Shown here: piece by piece, positions 1 to 11,373 of the stretch
How the letters are laid out: every line of letters begins with the position of its first letter
Numbering within the stretch: position 1 is the stretch's first letter
NCBI RefSeq assembly: GCF_030936135.1
Contig: NC_082617.1
Span: 988,001-1,052,000 of the forward strand
Direction: 5' to 3'
Origin: Gavia stellata
Taxonomy: Eukaryota; Chordata; Aves; Gaviiformes; Gaviidae
DNA length: 64,000 nucleotides
Notes under the pieces: model-generated
The model's database searches: none
Told to the model about the DNA's origin: nothing
The model's input: the letters and a program-made list of their open reading frames with translations, nothing else
Position numbers and translations under genes: made by a program

Positions 1-11
1 TATTTCCACAG

Positions 12-212
12 GCAGGAGAAACCTCCATCGGCTGGGCCCTGGGCTACATGCTGAACCTCACCAACATGATCCCGGCAGAGAAGCCCTCTTCCCAGAAAAG
101 CATGCTGTACAACTGCTGGGTCATCCTCATCCTGCTCTTTGTGCTCACCACCCTGACGTCTCTGGTGACTGCCATCTGCCTGCTCCGGCGCAGCAAGTCC
201 AGCGCAATCTAA
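12..212 (+). CDS. ENTPD2: Ecto-nucleoside triphosphate diphosphohydrolase, last exon (partial)
   Basis: This is the final coding exon of a cell-surface NTPDase (CD39 family), an enzyme that hydrolyses extracellular ATP and ADP. A splice acceptor (ttccacag) ends at base 11, and the frame runs 66 codons to a TAA at 210-212. The exon starts with GWALGYMLNLTN, the conserved end of the catalytic ectodomain. It is followed by one hydrophobic C-terminal membrane span (about residues 36-57) and a short tail RRSKSSAI. The tail resembles that of mammalian ENTPD2 more than ENTPD1 or ENTPD8, but ENTPD8 cannot be excluded because the catalytic exons lie left of the window. It converges on TMEM141. Confidence 0.62.
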   Translation, partial: AGETSIGWALGYMLNLTNMIPAEKPSSQKSMLYNCWVILILLFVLTTLTSLVTAICLLRRSKSSAI

Positions 213-2852
213 CGGCAGGGACAGGGTGGGCCTTGTCTGTAGGACCCAGCACCATCCCTCCTGCTGGAGTCTCCATGGCCTGAACGCTTGGGATGCAGCA
301 AGTGCTCAGAGATGTCCTCCTCCAATACCTGACGCTGCCTGTCCCAGAAGTAAAGCTGTCCCTTTTTGCCCTCCCCTTGCTTTCAAGCTGCAGAATGGGG
401 GGGACAGGAGAGGACCACTGGCCCTGCAGGAGAATGGCTTAAGGGTTTTCAGTGCTACTCAGGGATGGACCCCAGAGCAGGCTCAGGATTTGACCGTTCA
501 GACATGGGGCATCTTTCTGTTGTCTGAACTTACTGGACTGGCCGGTAAGTCCAGACAACAGCAGGATTTATTCTCATGTGCATGGGTGGGGTGGGGAGTA
601 CTACTTAGGCTAGTCCTTATAGCTGACCTCTCTAGCCTGTCCCTGGAGAATCAGCCCTGCCTCCCGGGGAGCTCTGGGCATCACCCAGAGCCCATGCTGT
701 CTTTCTGGCCAATGCACAAACCCCACTGACCTTCCTGAGGGCCAGATCTTGGCCTGGACTGCCGCCAGCCTCAGCACAGCGGCTTTGGGTAAGGGCTTAG
801 CAACAATCAGACGTGGGGAGCAACCAGCTTCCCAGGTCCCACTTCAGCAACCAGACATGGTGCCTTCCCCATTCCTGTGGTTCCTAAGCTAGACTCGACT
901 TTGCCACAGCCAGAGCCTCCTCTGTCCCCCTGGCAATGGCACAAAAAGCCCCCGTGGCTCCCCGGTGCGTGGCCATGCCAGCGCAGAGGTGATGGGCTCG
1001 CTGCGGGAGTGGGGCTTTGTGCTGCTTTCGGATTTGAGCCCTGCATTACCCCACACCAGGCAGCTGGGAGGATGCGCCTTCATTTCCAATTGAGTAAGAA
1101 CAGGGACATGCAAACATGCAGAAGGTTTGTTTTTGTTTGGTTGTGTGTTTTTTTTTATAATCAGAACTAAATCTTTATAACCACTCCTATGGCTCTGTGG
1201 CTCTTGATCAGCAACAGGCTAATCAAGCCTGGCTGTCCCGCAGGGGTAGAGACACTTATAGGATCTACTCGGACACAGCCGCAGGTCAGGCTCTGCCTGA
1301 GGGTCTCAATCCCTTGCAGCCTGCCCAATGCTGAGAAACCATCACGGCTTTGTATGCTCTACCAGCCTGGAGAGCCCCCCAAGACAGACCAAGGTGGGCT
1401 TCAAACCTCAATCCAGACTCAGACCCACCTGGAGGTGGAAAAGTTTCAACCAGCCACGGCTGCAAAGTTTCCCAAGTGCTAGAGGTCCAGACACCCCAAA
1501 AGCGTGAGCAGGCAATGCTCAAGCTGATTTTGCGCCGTGCATTCACCACTGTGCTCACGGCCACAGCCTCCACGCAAGAACACGTAGGGAGCTTCTGCTC
1601 CCAGGGGACCGGGCCTGCTACCCAAGCAGGGCAGGAGAACAGCCCACAGGAGAGCAGCCCTGCGGTTGCCGGCAGCTCAGAGTCACCACGGCATGCATCC
1701 AGCTGCCGGGCAGCTGCGCAGGGCCAGTCCCGACGCATCGAGCCCATCTGGAAAGAGCCTCCCACCCCGCCACACTCCTCCGCATGCCCCAGTAGAGGAG
1801 CGGCTTTAGCAAGAGTTGCCGTTTCTCGCTGCCCTCCTTGCTCTCGCGGGCAGCACAAGCTCCACTCCCCGCTCCAGCCAAGCTCCCAGTACGCTGTGCT
1901 TGGCTTAACCCACCCATTCCCTGCAGCCACTTTGCTTTTAGCTGTTCTGGTGGCTGCTCCCCATCTCTCCGCACAAGCCAAGCGTGATGCCAGTTCAGAT
2001 GATGTTCTGAGCCCCCGAACCAGATTTCCTGCCCGGGCCCTCATCTCCCCAGCATAGGGACTCCCTCCCGTGGTGAGGTTCAGGGACTGTCTCCAGCGCC
2101 ACACGGAAGGAGGCGTTTCTGGTCTCTGAAGCTGAAACGCTGCTGCTCTGCTCCAAGAAGCCAGCTAGCTTCCAGAACCCAGGCTGGATTTTCCCTTCTA
2201 AGAAATTCAGCTGCAGCCGAATCAGAGCTGGACATCCACAAAGAGCAGCTGGTTTGCCCTGGTCATGACTTGGAGTTTGTTATTAGGAAAAAATGAAGTA
2301 AAAGAGGCTTCTTAATCTTCCCACATGCCTCTCTGGATGCGTGGGATTCGAGACAGTACCATTCTGTTGCCGGCTGGTTACGGATCTGGATGGAGAGACT
2401 GGGACTGGCCAGGTGACATGCCCCAAGAGCAAGCTTGGCCCCGCACAGAGGGGCTCTGGGCACATGTGCACCCCCTTTTGTGGGGGCAGAGAGAACACCC
2501 CCAGAGGCTGTGTGGCTGCAGGGCTCAGCTCAGCCCCATTTGGGCAGGCGAGAAAAGCCTCACTGCTATGGGGACAGGGACCCTGTGACCAGCTAGGGTC
2601 AAGGAACAGAAAGTGCATGGCAACAGCTCTGCCTCCTCACAGCTTAGCCCAAACCCATCCGTGCCTGCAGTCATTTCACAGCACTGTGCTGTCGGACTGC
2701 AGGTGCCATGGCCTCAAAGGGACCAGAGCTCTCTGCTCCACCATTTACTCCAGGGGCTGCCTCAGGGTGATGTTTACCACCTGCACCGCAGCTCTTCCTG
2801 TCCCACTGCCAGCCTTCGCTGCGTTCATAACGTGTGCTTTCAGCTCTCGACT
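213..2852. other. Noncoding: ENTPD 3' UTR and intergenic spacer
   Basis: No exon with matching splice sites and family similarity was found here. The left part should include the ENTPD 3' UTR. A variant poly(A) hexamer AGTAAA lies at 349-354, but I saw no canonical AATAAA on the plus strand nearby. Long open frames on both strands at 1286-2104 look like chance products of high GC content. Confidence 0.5.
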
Positions 2853-2858
2853 TTTATT
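2853..2858 (-). promoter_or_regulatory. TMEM141: Poly(A) signal, TMEM141
   Basis: AATAAA reads on the minus strand about 200 bases beyond the TMEM141 stop codon. It is the first canonical hexamer downstream, so it probably sets the end of that transcript. Confidence 0.6.
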
Positions 2859-3059
2859 GTGCCCCCCACATGCGATGTTCAGAGGCCACCTGGGAGGCAG
2901 CAATCCCTACGGTGCCTCCACCACGCTCTCACTGCAGGATCGACTCATCCGAGCTCCCAGGCAGTGCTACTGAGCCCACCAGTCTCGCAGGCAGCACAGG
3001 CAGGGGCAGGCAGCAAGGGGTGAAGCAGGACACGGGCACCGTGCACTGTGCTCTGCTGG

Positions 3060-4994
3060 CTACTCCACAACGTCCCCGTACTTGTTCCTCCTCACCGGCA
3101 GTGCCGCACTCTCTCTGTCCTCTGGGCCGGGCAGATTCTCTGCAACTGAAAGAACAAGCTCCCTGGACCCCCGACTATCCCGGCATGTTTGCCAGGGCAG
3201 AGGTGGGCAGAGAACCACAGAGCCCTGGTGAAGCGTTTGCCAGGGGTGGGCAGAGAACCACAGAGCCCTGGTGAAGCGTTTGCCAGGGGTGGGCAGAGAA
3301 CCACAGAGCCCTGGTGAAGCGTTTGCCAGGGGTGGGCAGAGAACCACAGAGCCCTGGTGAAGCGTTTGCCAGGGGTGGGCAGAGAACCACAGAGCCCTGG
3401 TGAAGCATTTAAAGCCTCTTCAGCTAGGCCCAGCTTTGGGAGCTCGTGGCACCAGTGAGAAAGCAGCCAGCAGCCGTGGGAACCACCCACTCCAGCTCTG
3501 GCCACTGCACGAAGCAACTGGGGTGTGGGGGGGTTTACTGCCTCCCTCCATCCCCCACCCTCTTCATCCTCTTCCAGCAAACAAGCCCTTCATGCTGGCT
3601 CTCGTGAATCCACGAAGCAGGCAGGGCAGCAGGCAGAAGCACGCACTCCCACCCCATGCCACGGGTCCTGCTCAGGTACCGGCAGCACAGCTGATGGGCC
3701 CAGAGCACAGAGGGACACGGGAGCCATGAGATCAGGCAGGGAACTCCAGCCACCCTAGCACTGCTGCCAGCCTGTCATAAGGGGTGCCAGTGTGGGACTT
3801 ACACAGGGATGTCGGCAATGATACAGTCACCAGCTTAATTACGAGGCAGGAAGAGCAAATTGTTGCAGCAGGGAAAAACCAGGCACGACAAGCCCAGGGA
3901 AAGCAGCAGGGAGAGATGTGAACGTACCTGCGGGCTGCGACACCCTACCAGCCATGGTGAGCTCCTGTGGGGACTTGCCTGTCTCCAGGTAAATCCAGAA
4001 GTCAGAGCATTTCTGCGTCTCAGCTCTGGTTACCACGTAGCTGGCGAGGGACCCTGCGGCTGAAGAGAGCAAGATGCTCCCAAGAGCGCCAGCAGCAAGG
4101 GCATTTGCTAAGGGCAGCGGTGGGGAAAGCACCCACCAGCTTATGAGCTGCTGCAGCTGCCTGCGAGCCGTCCCTGAGCCCCCGGGGCCGTGGGGAGCAG
4201 GGATGTGACAGGAGCCAGGGGAGAAAATCCCCCGGGATAAGGACAAACAGCCCTTCCTCCTGCAGCATGGCCCTGCTCCTGCTGCCACCCTGCCCGGAGC
4301 GGAGCCCGCAGGCTTGCCCGGGCACAGGCCGGGCCGGGCAGGACACTCACCCCCGGCCAGCAGCAGGCTCCACTGCAGGCTGTACGGCAGCTTCTTGTTC
4401 ACCAGCTTCTGCACGGCGAAGGCGGCTCCGCTGCCTACCGAAACCCGGGGGCCGGGCGCCGTTACCGGCCACGGCCCCGCCCGGGCCGCCCCCCCCGCTG
4501 CCCGCAGCCCCTGGGGAGCGGCCGGGGGGAGCCGGGGGGCACTGGGGGGAGCCGGGCCGGGCCGTACCTGCCAGGAAGGTGCCGATGCCCTTCATGAAGG
4601 CGTGGGACTGGCAGGCCGCGTACTGCTGCAGCGCCTGCGGAGACACACTCAGCGCGGGGCGCCGGCGCCACCGGCACCCCCCGTGCCCGCCCCGGCTCCC
4701 TCAGCCCCGGTCCCCCCAGCCCCGGCTCCCCCAGCCCCGGCTCCCCCAGCCCCGGCTCCCCCCAGCCCCGGCTCCCCCAGCCCCGGCTCCCCCCAGCCCC
4801 GGCCCCCCCAGCCCCGGCTCCCCCCAGCCCCGGCTCCCCCCAGCCCCGGCTCCCCCCAGCCCCGGTCCCCTCAGCCCCGGTCCCCTCAGCCCCGGTCCCC
4901 CCAGCCCCGTCCCCCCAGCCCCGGTCCCGGCAGGGCGCACCGGGTGCTTGGCGGCCACGCTGTCCTCCACCCGCCGCAGCCCCAGGTTGACCAT
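3060..4994 (-). CDS. TMEM141: Transmembrane protein 141, five coding exons
   Basis: TMEM141 is a small two-span membrane protein of unknown function. Coding exons are 4941-4994, 4568-4634, 4351-4434, 3928-4059 and 3060-3139, giving 138 residues; human has 108. Exon 1 begins [18 protein letters not shown], exon 2 encodes [20 protein letters not shown], and exon 3 carries [16 protein letters not shown]. Exon 4 carries [20 protein letters not shown]. The last exon, behind a 788-base intron holding a VNTR, ends NKYGDVVE. It is supported by a strong donor (CAG/GTACGT) at 3928 and matching phase 1. Two alternatives are in frame: acceptor AG at 3146-3147 adds two residues, and acceptor at 4107 adds 16 hydrophobic residues to the second span. 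The gene shares a promoter region with PAXX. Confidence 0.88.
3190..3412. repeat. 43-bp VNTR, about five copies
   Basis: Five tandem copies of a 43-base unit containing gtgggcagagaaccacagag recur with a period of 43. The central copies are essentially identical and the first is diverged. The array lies wholly inside the last intron of TMEM141. The near identity suggests recent expansion, so copy number is likely polymorphic. Confidence 0.93.
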
Positions 4995-5560
4995 GGCGCG
5001 GCCGGCGGCCCAAGTGCTGGGGAGGGCCCGCGGGCCTCGCCCGCCCCTTCCGGCGCTGCCGCCATGGCGGAGCCGACCGGGCCCTTCCACCTGCTGCGGG
5101 CCGGGCCGGGCCGGTACCTCTGCTACTGCCGCCCCGGCCCCGGCCCCGGCAGCACCGTCTAGTGAGTGCGGGGCCGGGAGCGGGGCCGGGCTGGGGCCGA
5201 GCGGCGCCGGCCCAGCCTGAGCCGCTGCCTCCCGCAGTGTGACCGACGCGCTGGAGGTCTGGGCCGGGGAGCTCGGCGCCCGCCCGCCGCTCGGCTGCGT
5301 ACGTACCGGGGCCGGGGCGGAGGGGAAGGCCCGGGCCTGGGCCGGGGCGGCGGTGGTGGGCGCCGGGGAGGGCCGTTTCGGGACATGCCCGCTCTCCTCC
5401 TCAGCGCTGCCAGCCGGAGGAGCACGGCACGAAGCTCAGGTGGGTGCCGCAGCCGCCGGGCACCGGCCCCTCTGCCCAGGGCCCCCCTCACCGCGGCCTC
5501 GCCCGCGCAGGGAGGCCTTGGGGCGGGGGGCCGCCTGGCTGAGCCTGGGCCAGGGGAAGG
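4440..5560. promoter_or_regulatory. CpG-rich divergent promoter, TMEM141/PAXX
   Basis: Dense CpG spans the first exons of both genes. The start codons lie at 4994 (minus) and 5064 (plus), leaving only 69 bases (4995-5063) between them. This gap contains CTTCCGG (5047-5053), an ETS-type core common in TATA-less bidirectional promoters. I see no TATA box. Transcription starts must overlap or lie inside the partner's 5' UTR or exon. Confidence 0.75.
4690..4930. repeat. C-rich minisatellite (units of about 15-16 bp)
   Basis: About fifteen imperfect copies of ccccagccccggctc fill most of TMEM141 intron 1, ending just before exon 1. The minus strand, which is the TMEM141 sense strand, is correspondingly rich in runs of four to six G. 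Confidence 0.9.
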
Positions 5561-7113
5561 CCACGCTGCAGCTGCGGGAGGAGGCCCGGTGCTCGGCCCT
5601 GGATCTCTTCAAGCTGCCCATGGCCGAGGCGAGGAGCCAGCTCCAGGCGCTGGTGTTTGGCATGGCGGGGCGCGTCGAGAGCCTGGAGAGACGACTGGAA
5701 GGTCCGTGGGGAGGGTTTGGAAGGGGATAAAGGCAGGAGGAGGGTGGGCGGCTCTCTGCCACCTTCGCGGTGTCATACCCCCCACCCAAAGGCGCCCCAA
5801 GTGATCCAGCTCAGCCAGCCACGGGAGAAGGCTGTGCCTCCCTGGCCTGGCCCAGGCGGATTCTCCTCCCCGGTCCCGGGGGGCTGCCCAGGAGGGCTGC
5901 GCAGCAGAGGTGCTGCCTTCTTTTTCCTATTTGGCCTGGCCAGTTCCCAGAGCTGGCCTGGGTCTGCACCTGATGGCCTCCGGCAGAAGAGATCCTGCTT
6001 GGGACCAGAGGACGCAGTGTCGTGTCTCTGTGCAGAGACACAGCCTTGTCCCCGTGGTCAGCACCACACCGTCATCTCTGTGTGTGGGAGTTGCCTCGCG
6101 GAGGTCTCTTATTTTAGGGGTCTAGGAAGATCTTGGGGCAGCAGCAGCCTGGGTGGGAGTGCTGGGAGGAGAACGTGACTCAGTTTGGCTGTGGAGGGGA
6201 GGGAGCTTGCTGGGAGGCTTGGGGTGCTGCATGCTGTATTGGGGTGCATTGTCACAAGCTCTGGCTCTGCTTCCTGTCTCAGCAGCAGTGGAGATGCTGG
6301 CATCTTCCTGCAGCCCTGAGAAGAACGCTGCCCGGAGCCAGCAGCAATTCCTGCCAGGTAGGCAATTGCCAGAGGGCACCTCCCCTGGTCCCATTGCTTG
6401 TTTGCCTTCTCTTCCCCAGGAGGCTGCTGGTCCTATGTCCATGTGCTCTCCAGGACGCTCCGAGCACCCTTGGCTGTGGCTGCTGTCAGCCGCCCCGCTG
6501 TCCTGGTGCCCTTCCTGGCACAGAAAGGCCCAGGGCTCAGTGCAGTGGCTCTCGGGGTGTCTGGGATGCACTGTGCTCAGGTCAGATGCCGGGCATCGCC
6601 AGGCAGGTTGCTCGCTAGCGTCCAGGAGATCAGGTTGTGCTGCTCTTCCAGACTGGGGGCCGTGGCAGGTCCATGGCTCCCTGCTCCTTTGGGAGAGGAG
6701 ACCAGGCTTTGCCCTTCCTCACCCACCATGGATGCTGGGCCAGCCAGGCTGGGCTGCTGGAGGCTCACCCTGGGCATGGAGGGGCTTGCAGGGCTGCCAA
6801 AGCAACTAATCAACCTTTTGTAATCCCTGACCTGCCTGTGTTTGACCGAGGCAGACCCCAGCCCCAGGAAAAACAAGGGTGCTGGCTCAGCTTTGCCAGC
6901 CAAGAGGAAGATCCCGGGAGAGTCTCTCATTAACCCTGGCTTCAAAAGGTAAGTGCTGCTCCCAGGCCCAGTGCTGGGGCTGGGCTGCACTGGAGATCCA
7001 GTGGACTCTGCTCTGTAGCTGCGTGGGGGCAGAGTGGGGGGCTTTGGGCTGTGATACTCCTTCCATCTCCTAGCAAGAAGGCACCGTCTGGAGTGGATTT
7101 CGAGGACTCCTGA
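5064..7113 (+). CDS. PAXX: PAXX, non-homologous end-joining factor, seven exons
   Basis: PAXX is a paralogue of XRCC4 and XLF that binds Ku at DNA breaks and stabilises the end-joining complex in the nucleus. Exons are 5064-5161, 5238-5298, 5405-5439, 5511-5701, 6283-6357, 6855-6948 and 7074-7113, giving 197 residues (human 204). The head domain starts [18 protein letters not shown] and continues through [12 protein letters not shown]. The helical stalk (exon 4) contains [20 protein letters not shown] and ends [11 protein letters not shown]. Exon 6 encodes [11 protein letters not shown] and exon 7 encodes [12 protein letters not shown]. Together they form the conserved C-terminal Ku-binding tail, with the Val and Phe known to be needed in human retained (GVDF). 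All splice phases join. The gene converges on CLIC3. Confidence 0.92.
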
Positions 7114-8589
7114 CCTGTGCTGTCCCGTCCCCTGATGACAGCCCTACCGGACCCTTGCCAGCAACGTGTGCTGGTGGAGGAGGTTTCACTGCGCCCCGGG
7201 CTCGCTGAGCCCCTTGCGCCCAGGGAGGCAGACAGGGCAAGCAGGACCCAGAGGGCTGGAGCCAGCGCCTGGCAGGCCTGAGCGAGTAGCAGATCCTCAG
7301 CTGGTGTGGTGGCAGGGCCTTTGAGGGGGGACAGATGGGGCAGGGCTGACAAAAGTGGTGGCTTTTTTCCCTGCAGCTCTTCCCTGCTGGCAGGGGCCAC
7401 CTTTCTACCTTGCTTGTCATGAATTGATGGGGTTTTTAAAGAACTTTTATATCGCCATGTAACGAAAAGATTACCTGTGCTTAACCTATTGCCAGTAAAG
7501 GTGGTTTTGCCAGCCAGTCTGGGTACCGGGACAGCGTGGATGCGTCGGTCCATTCTGCCATTCCCTTTCTCAGGAATCCTGTGGCTAATTGCAGCTGAAC
7601 CTGGAGGGTCAGGAGCTCAGAGGAGTTCACTTCCCTGCTGGCTTTGTGCCAGTGGGCTGGTGGGTGAGTGGTTAGAGCCTCCCCAGCCCCCTGGAGAGCT
7701 GGGAGAATGGGCCCAGCCCTTGCTAGCCACTGAGAGAGGACTGGGAGGCCGATGCGAAGTCCTGCGAGGGTGGAGAGCTGCTGGGGCTTGTCACTCCAGA
7801 CTCACACTTGACTTGCTTGCAAAGCCTTTATTGATTTCTGGGAGCTCTGATACATGGCTTGGACTTGCCCTGCTTCACCCCCATCCCTCTCCCAAATCTG
7901 CTCCTGGGAGCTTCCTAATGGCAGGTTCTGGGGGGACAGTGCCCTCCGCTCCACTCACCCAGGGCGATGGGGGGTGAGCCGTGTCCACCACCCGCAGCAG
8001 CCCCCCGGTTCCGTCCCCAGGGCTCTGCCATGGCTGTGCTGGTTCCCCTCACCCAGTGCAGCTCCTCGGGGGCATCCTGTGGTGCCTGCTGCCCTGGCAC
8101 AGCCCTGCCTCCTGTCACTCACCTGGCGGGTGGCACAGTGTGCCTCCGAGGGAGGCTGCAGGGGTGCCTGCTGCAGTGCGCTGCCCACTCTGTGCCCTGC
8201 AGCCCTCTGCTCTGGGCAGCTTTTCCTCCACAGCTCCTGCCCTTGCCCTCAGCATTGCCCAGCTTTGGTACAGACAGTGCCCGTGGCTGCGGCCCCCTTG
8301 CACGCATCCTGATGCTTGAGGGACCGCAGGGCAGGCCGAGGGGGTTCTGGCCAGGCAGGGAGGGTGGCACAAGAGGCAAGAACACGTTTGCAGGTTCAGT
8401 GCGACACAGATTGCTGCCGGCACCTTGGGCAGGGTGCCAGCTGGGGGAATTTGGATGCTGGCGGCACAGCTCATGCTCTCTGCCCTCCTGAGTGCATGCA
8501 GGCAGGAGGGGATGGTCATGTCAGGACCGGGACGGGTACTGGCCTGCTGCCCAACCCTGGCCCTGCGCCCGCCTGGGCGCGTGCCCGGC
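7114..8589. other. 3' UTRs of PAXX (+) and CLIC3 (-), tail to tail
   Basis: No coding exon is supported here. A plus-strand AGTAAA at 7494-7499, followed by a GT-rich stretch, is the best PAXX poly(A) candidate. A minus-strand AATAAA at 7827-7832 fits the end of CLIC3, giving it a 3' UTR of about 780 bases. The two convergent transcripts would end roughly 300 bases apart. Confidence 0.55.
7827..7832 (-). promoter_or_regulatory. CLIC3: Poly(A) signal, CLIC3
   Basis: AATAAA on the minus strand, about 760 bases past the CLIC3 stop codon, is the first canonical hexamer downstream. Confidence 0.65.
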
Positions 8590-11373
8590 TCACTGCGGCG
8601 ACCGGACCACGGAGCGATACGCTTGTACGATCTCCTCGCTGTTGGGGCAGGTGTATTTGAACTCCTTGGTTTCGCTGGCACTGTTGAGGTAGCGCCACAC
8701 GCCCCGCAGGTCCTTGGGGATCCCGAAGCGGCGGTAATGCTGGCATACAACCTGCGGGCAGAAATGGGGTGAGCCCTTGCCCAGCCCCGCGTGCCTGTGG
8801 TGTGTCAAGGAGGGCCCCATTGCCAGGGGGGTGGTATTCACAGGGTTAGGGTACAGGAGCCAGCCAGGAAGGGTGGCAGGGGGCCAGGGGACATCCCGGG
8901 CACTGCATGAGACGAGGGGTGGCACCCAGCAGGGGATGCAGAGGGGAGTGAAATCTGTGGGAATGCACCATGCTGGGCAGGGGTCATGGGAGGGGGTGAT
9001 ACAGGGGGTGGCAATGGTGCGGGGCGTTGCTGCAGGCACCGAGGGAGAGTGAGAGCATGGAGCCAGCAGCATCGAGAAGCCAGGGCAAGGGGAAGGGCGT
9101 GGCACTGGGATGCTCACACTCACCTGAACGATGTTGAGCTTGGGCAGCAGGTTGCAGTCGGCTAACGTGAGCTGGTCCCCGTCGAGGAAGTGGCGTCGGG
9201 AGGCCCGGAGATGGGGGTCATGGGCCAGCTCGTACTCCAGGGGGGCACTCAGGTACTCGTCCAGCTTCAGCAGGGCCCGCAGCAGGCTCCGCTGCAGCGC
9301 TGCGGGGAGGGCGGCAGCGCCGCTGGGTCAGGGCATGGCCCTGCTGCGGGCATGGGGGCCCCGCAGCTGTGCCGTGGCCTCCTGCCAGCCCATCCCTGTG
9401 CCCAGGCAGTGCCTACCTACACTCTTCCTGCCTTGCCCAGGCTGGCACCTGCCCCTGCCCTCCCATGGGAGCCCTGAACTGCGTGGGGAGGGGCAGTGCC
9501 TGGAGAGACCCAGCTGTGGCCTGGGGCAGGGGGGGGGCTGGAAAGGCTCATGGTGACCTGTCCGGGCTTCAAGGTGGGGGCACCTGAGAGGTTACATGGG
9601 GTGTCCCCCCCACCCAGCTCCTCACCCTCATCCTGGGCAGGCACTGGGTTCTTGATGAAGGTGGAGAACTTGTGGAAGATGTCATTCCCGGCCAGGCTCG
9701 ACTCCCTGTACTGTGGGACCAGGCTGGGGAACCTGCAGGGACATGGGCACAGCTGAGGAAAGAGGCAGGGGCCGGCAGGCTCATGTGCTACCTGCCCGCC
9801 CCCCCTGCAGCCTGTCCTGCCATGCCCCTCTTTGGTCCCTTGCCCCCTCTCAGTGCAGCGCTGGCCACTGACATGGGGGGGCCCAGCTTGTCCTCCAGGA
9901 AGTCCTCGATGGTGACGGTGTCAGTCTTGGGCTCGCCGTTGTAGAGCAAAACGGGCAGCTGGGCACCTGGCGCGAAGTCCTTCAGCACGTCCAGTGCCCT
10001 GCAGGAGACAGGGACGGACGCTGATGCCCACCAGTGCCCAGGGCTCTGCAGGACATCGCACACGTGTGTGTATTTGCATGCACATATGTGTCCTGGGCAA
10101 AGGGATGAGGTGGTGCTCCATGGCTGCTCCTGCCTCAGTGTGTGCCCATGGCAGCTCTGCCCTGGGAAAGGCCCACTGACCTCCCTCGAGCAGCAGCGGG
10201 CAGCTGGGGGTGGTACAACAGGCTCCACGCATCCCACAGTGCCCACCCTTCCTGCCCCTTCCCAAGGTGTTGGGGACCTACCACCTTCCCCATCAGTGTG
10301 CCAGGGCAAGGCTGTCCCATGCCCCTTCCCACAGCCCTGACCCCATGGCTGGCAACCCCCCCCAGCCCCACGGTGAGCGCAGGGGTGATTCTCACCTCTT
10401 TACGTCCACGGTGGTGAGGGTGAAGGGCACCCCTTTGAGCAGCAGCACCATGAAGAGCCGCTGGCAGAAGGGGCAGTGGCCCACGCTCTCCCCATCCTCG
10501 CTTGCCTGCAGGCAGAGAGGGAGAGCTCAGCTGCCCCTTTGCTCCGGTAGCACTGGCCGGGCAGCCCCAGTGGGTGCAGGGTGAGGGTGGCAGGGTGCAT
10601 GCCACCCACCCCGGCCAAGCCCGGGCTAGCTGCAGGCCGGTGAGCCGCGCTGGCAGCCTGTGGCACCTGCTATGCCGGGCAGGGTGCCAGCCCCTGGCCC
10701 CCGCCTGCTCCTGGGGCCTCTGTGCCCCACTGCAGAGCAGCCTGCGTGGCACAGCGGGTGCTGGCCCCGGCACCACTGGGTGACCAGGGGGCCCCAGGCT
10801 GCCCCAGCCCGGCAGTGCCGAGGGGGCTAGGGCTTGGGGGCAGTGACCATGGTGGTGGCACCGGGGGCTGCTACGGCAGGGGACAGCCCAGCACAGCAGG
10901 GACTATGCCAGAGGAAGGTGACGGCGATGCTGGTGGCTCCTGTCACCCCTCAGGCGCGATCCCAGGCGGGCCCTGTCCTGCCCTGTGCAGCCGGACAAAC
11001 TGCCCTGGCTGGGCGGTGGCTGGGAAGGGCCCCGCAGGTGCAGGCAGGCAGACGCTGCAGTGGCCGGGCTGCTGGGCAGGGGGCCCTGGTTTGGGGGGCA
11101 CCCCAGTCCAACACCCCAGGCTGAGCACCCGCAGCCCCCCACCATGCCCATGGGACAGGCAGCAGCATGCTGTGCCTTGGAGAAGAGCCCCGCGCCGCCC
11201 GCTGCCGGCCCAGGGCCCACATCTGGGCACTGCAGTGGGCAGGGGCGGCTGGGCCACCCCGGCCCGGGCAGTGCCAGAGTGGCAGCCAGAGCTGCCCACC
11301 GGCCTGGGGTGCCCCAGGCCCCCATGACCCCCCTCACCTTGACGAAGAGCTGGATTTGGGGTTTCTCGGCCAT
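8590..11373 (-). CDS. CLIC3: Chloride intracellular channel protein 3, six exons
   Basis: CLIC3 is a glutathione-transferase-fold protein found in soluble and membrane-inserted forms. It has been linked to glutathione-dependent redox activity and endosomal integrin recycling. Exons are 11338-11373, 10396-10505, 9873-9998, 9626-9732, 9124-9299 and 8590-8751, giving 238 residues (human 236). The thioredoxin-like domain begins [12 protein letters not shown] and holds the active-site motif CPFC in [20 protein letters not shown], which is also the putative membrane segment. Further matches are [53 protein letters not shown] and [13 protein letters not shown]. All splice phases agree. Human CLIC3 has Ser at the third motif position (CPSC); here it is Phe, as in CLIC2. 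Confidence 0.95.

Noticed and set aside
3190-3412. CRISPR-like spacing in the 43-bp repeats
   Set aside because: The units are contiguous with no unique spacers, and the sequence is a vertebrate intron.
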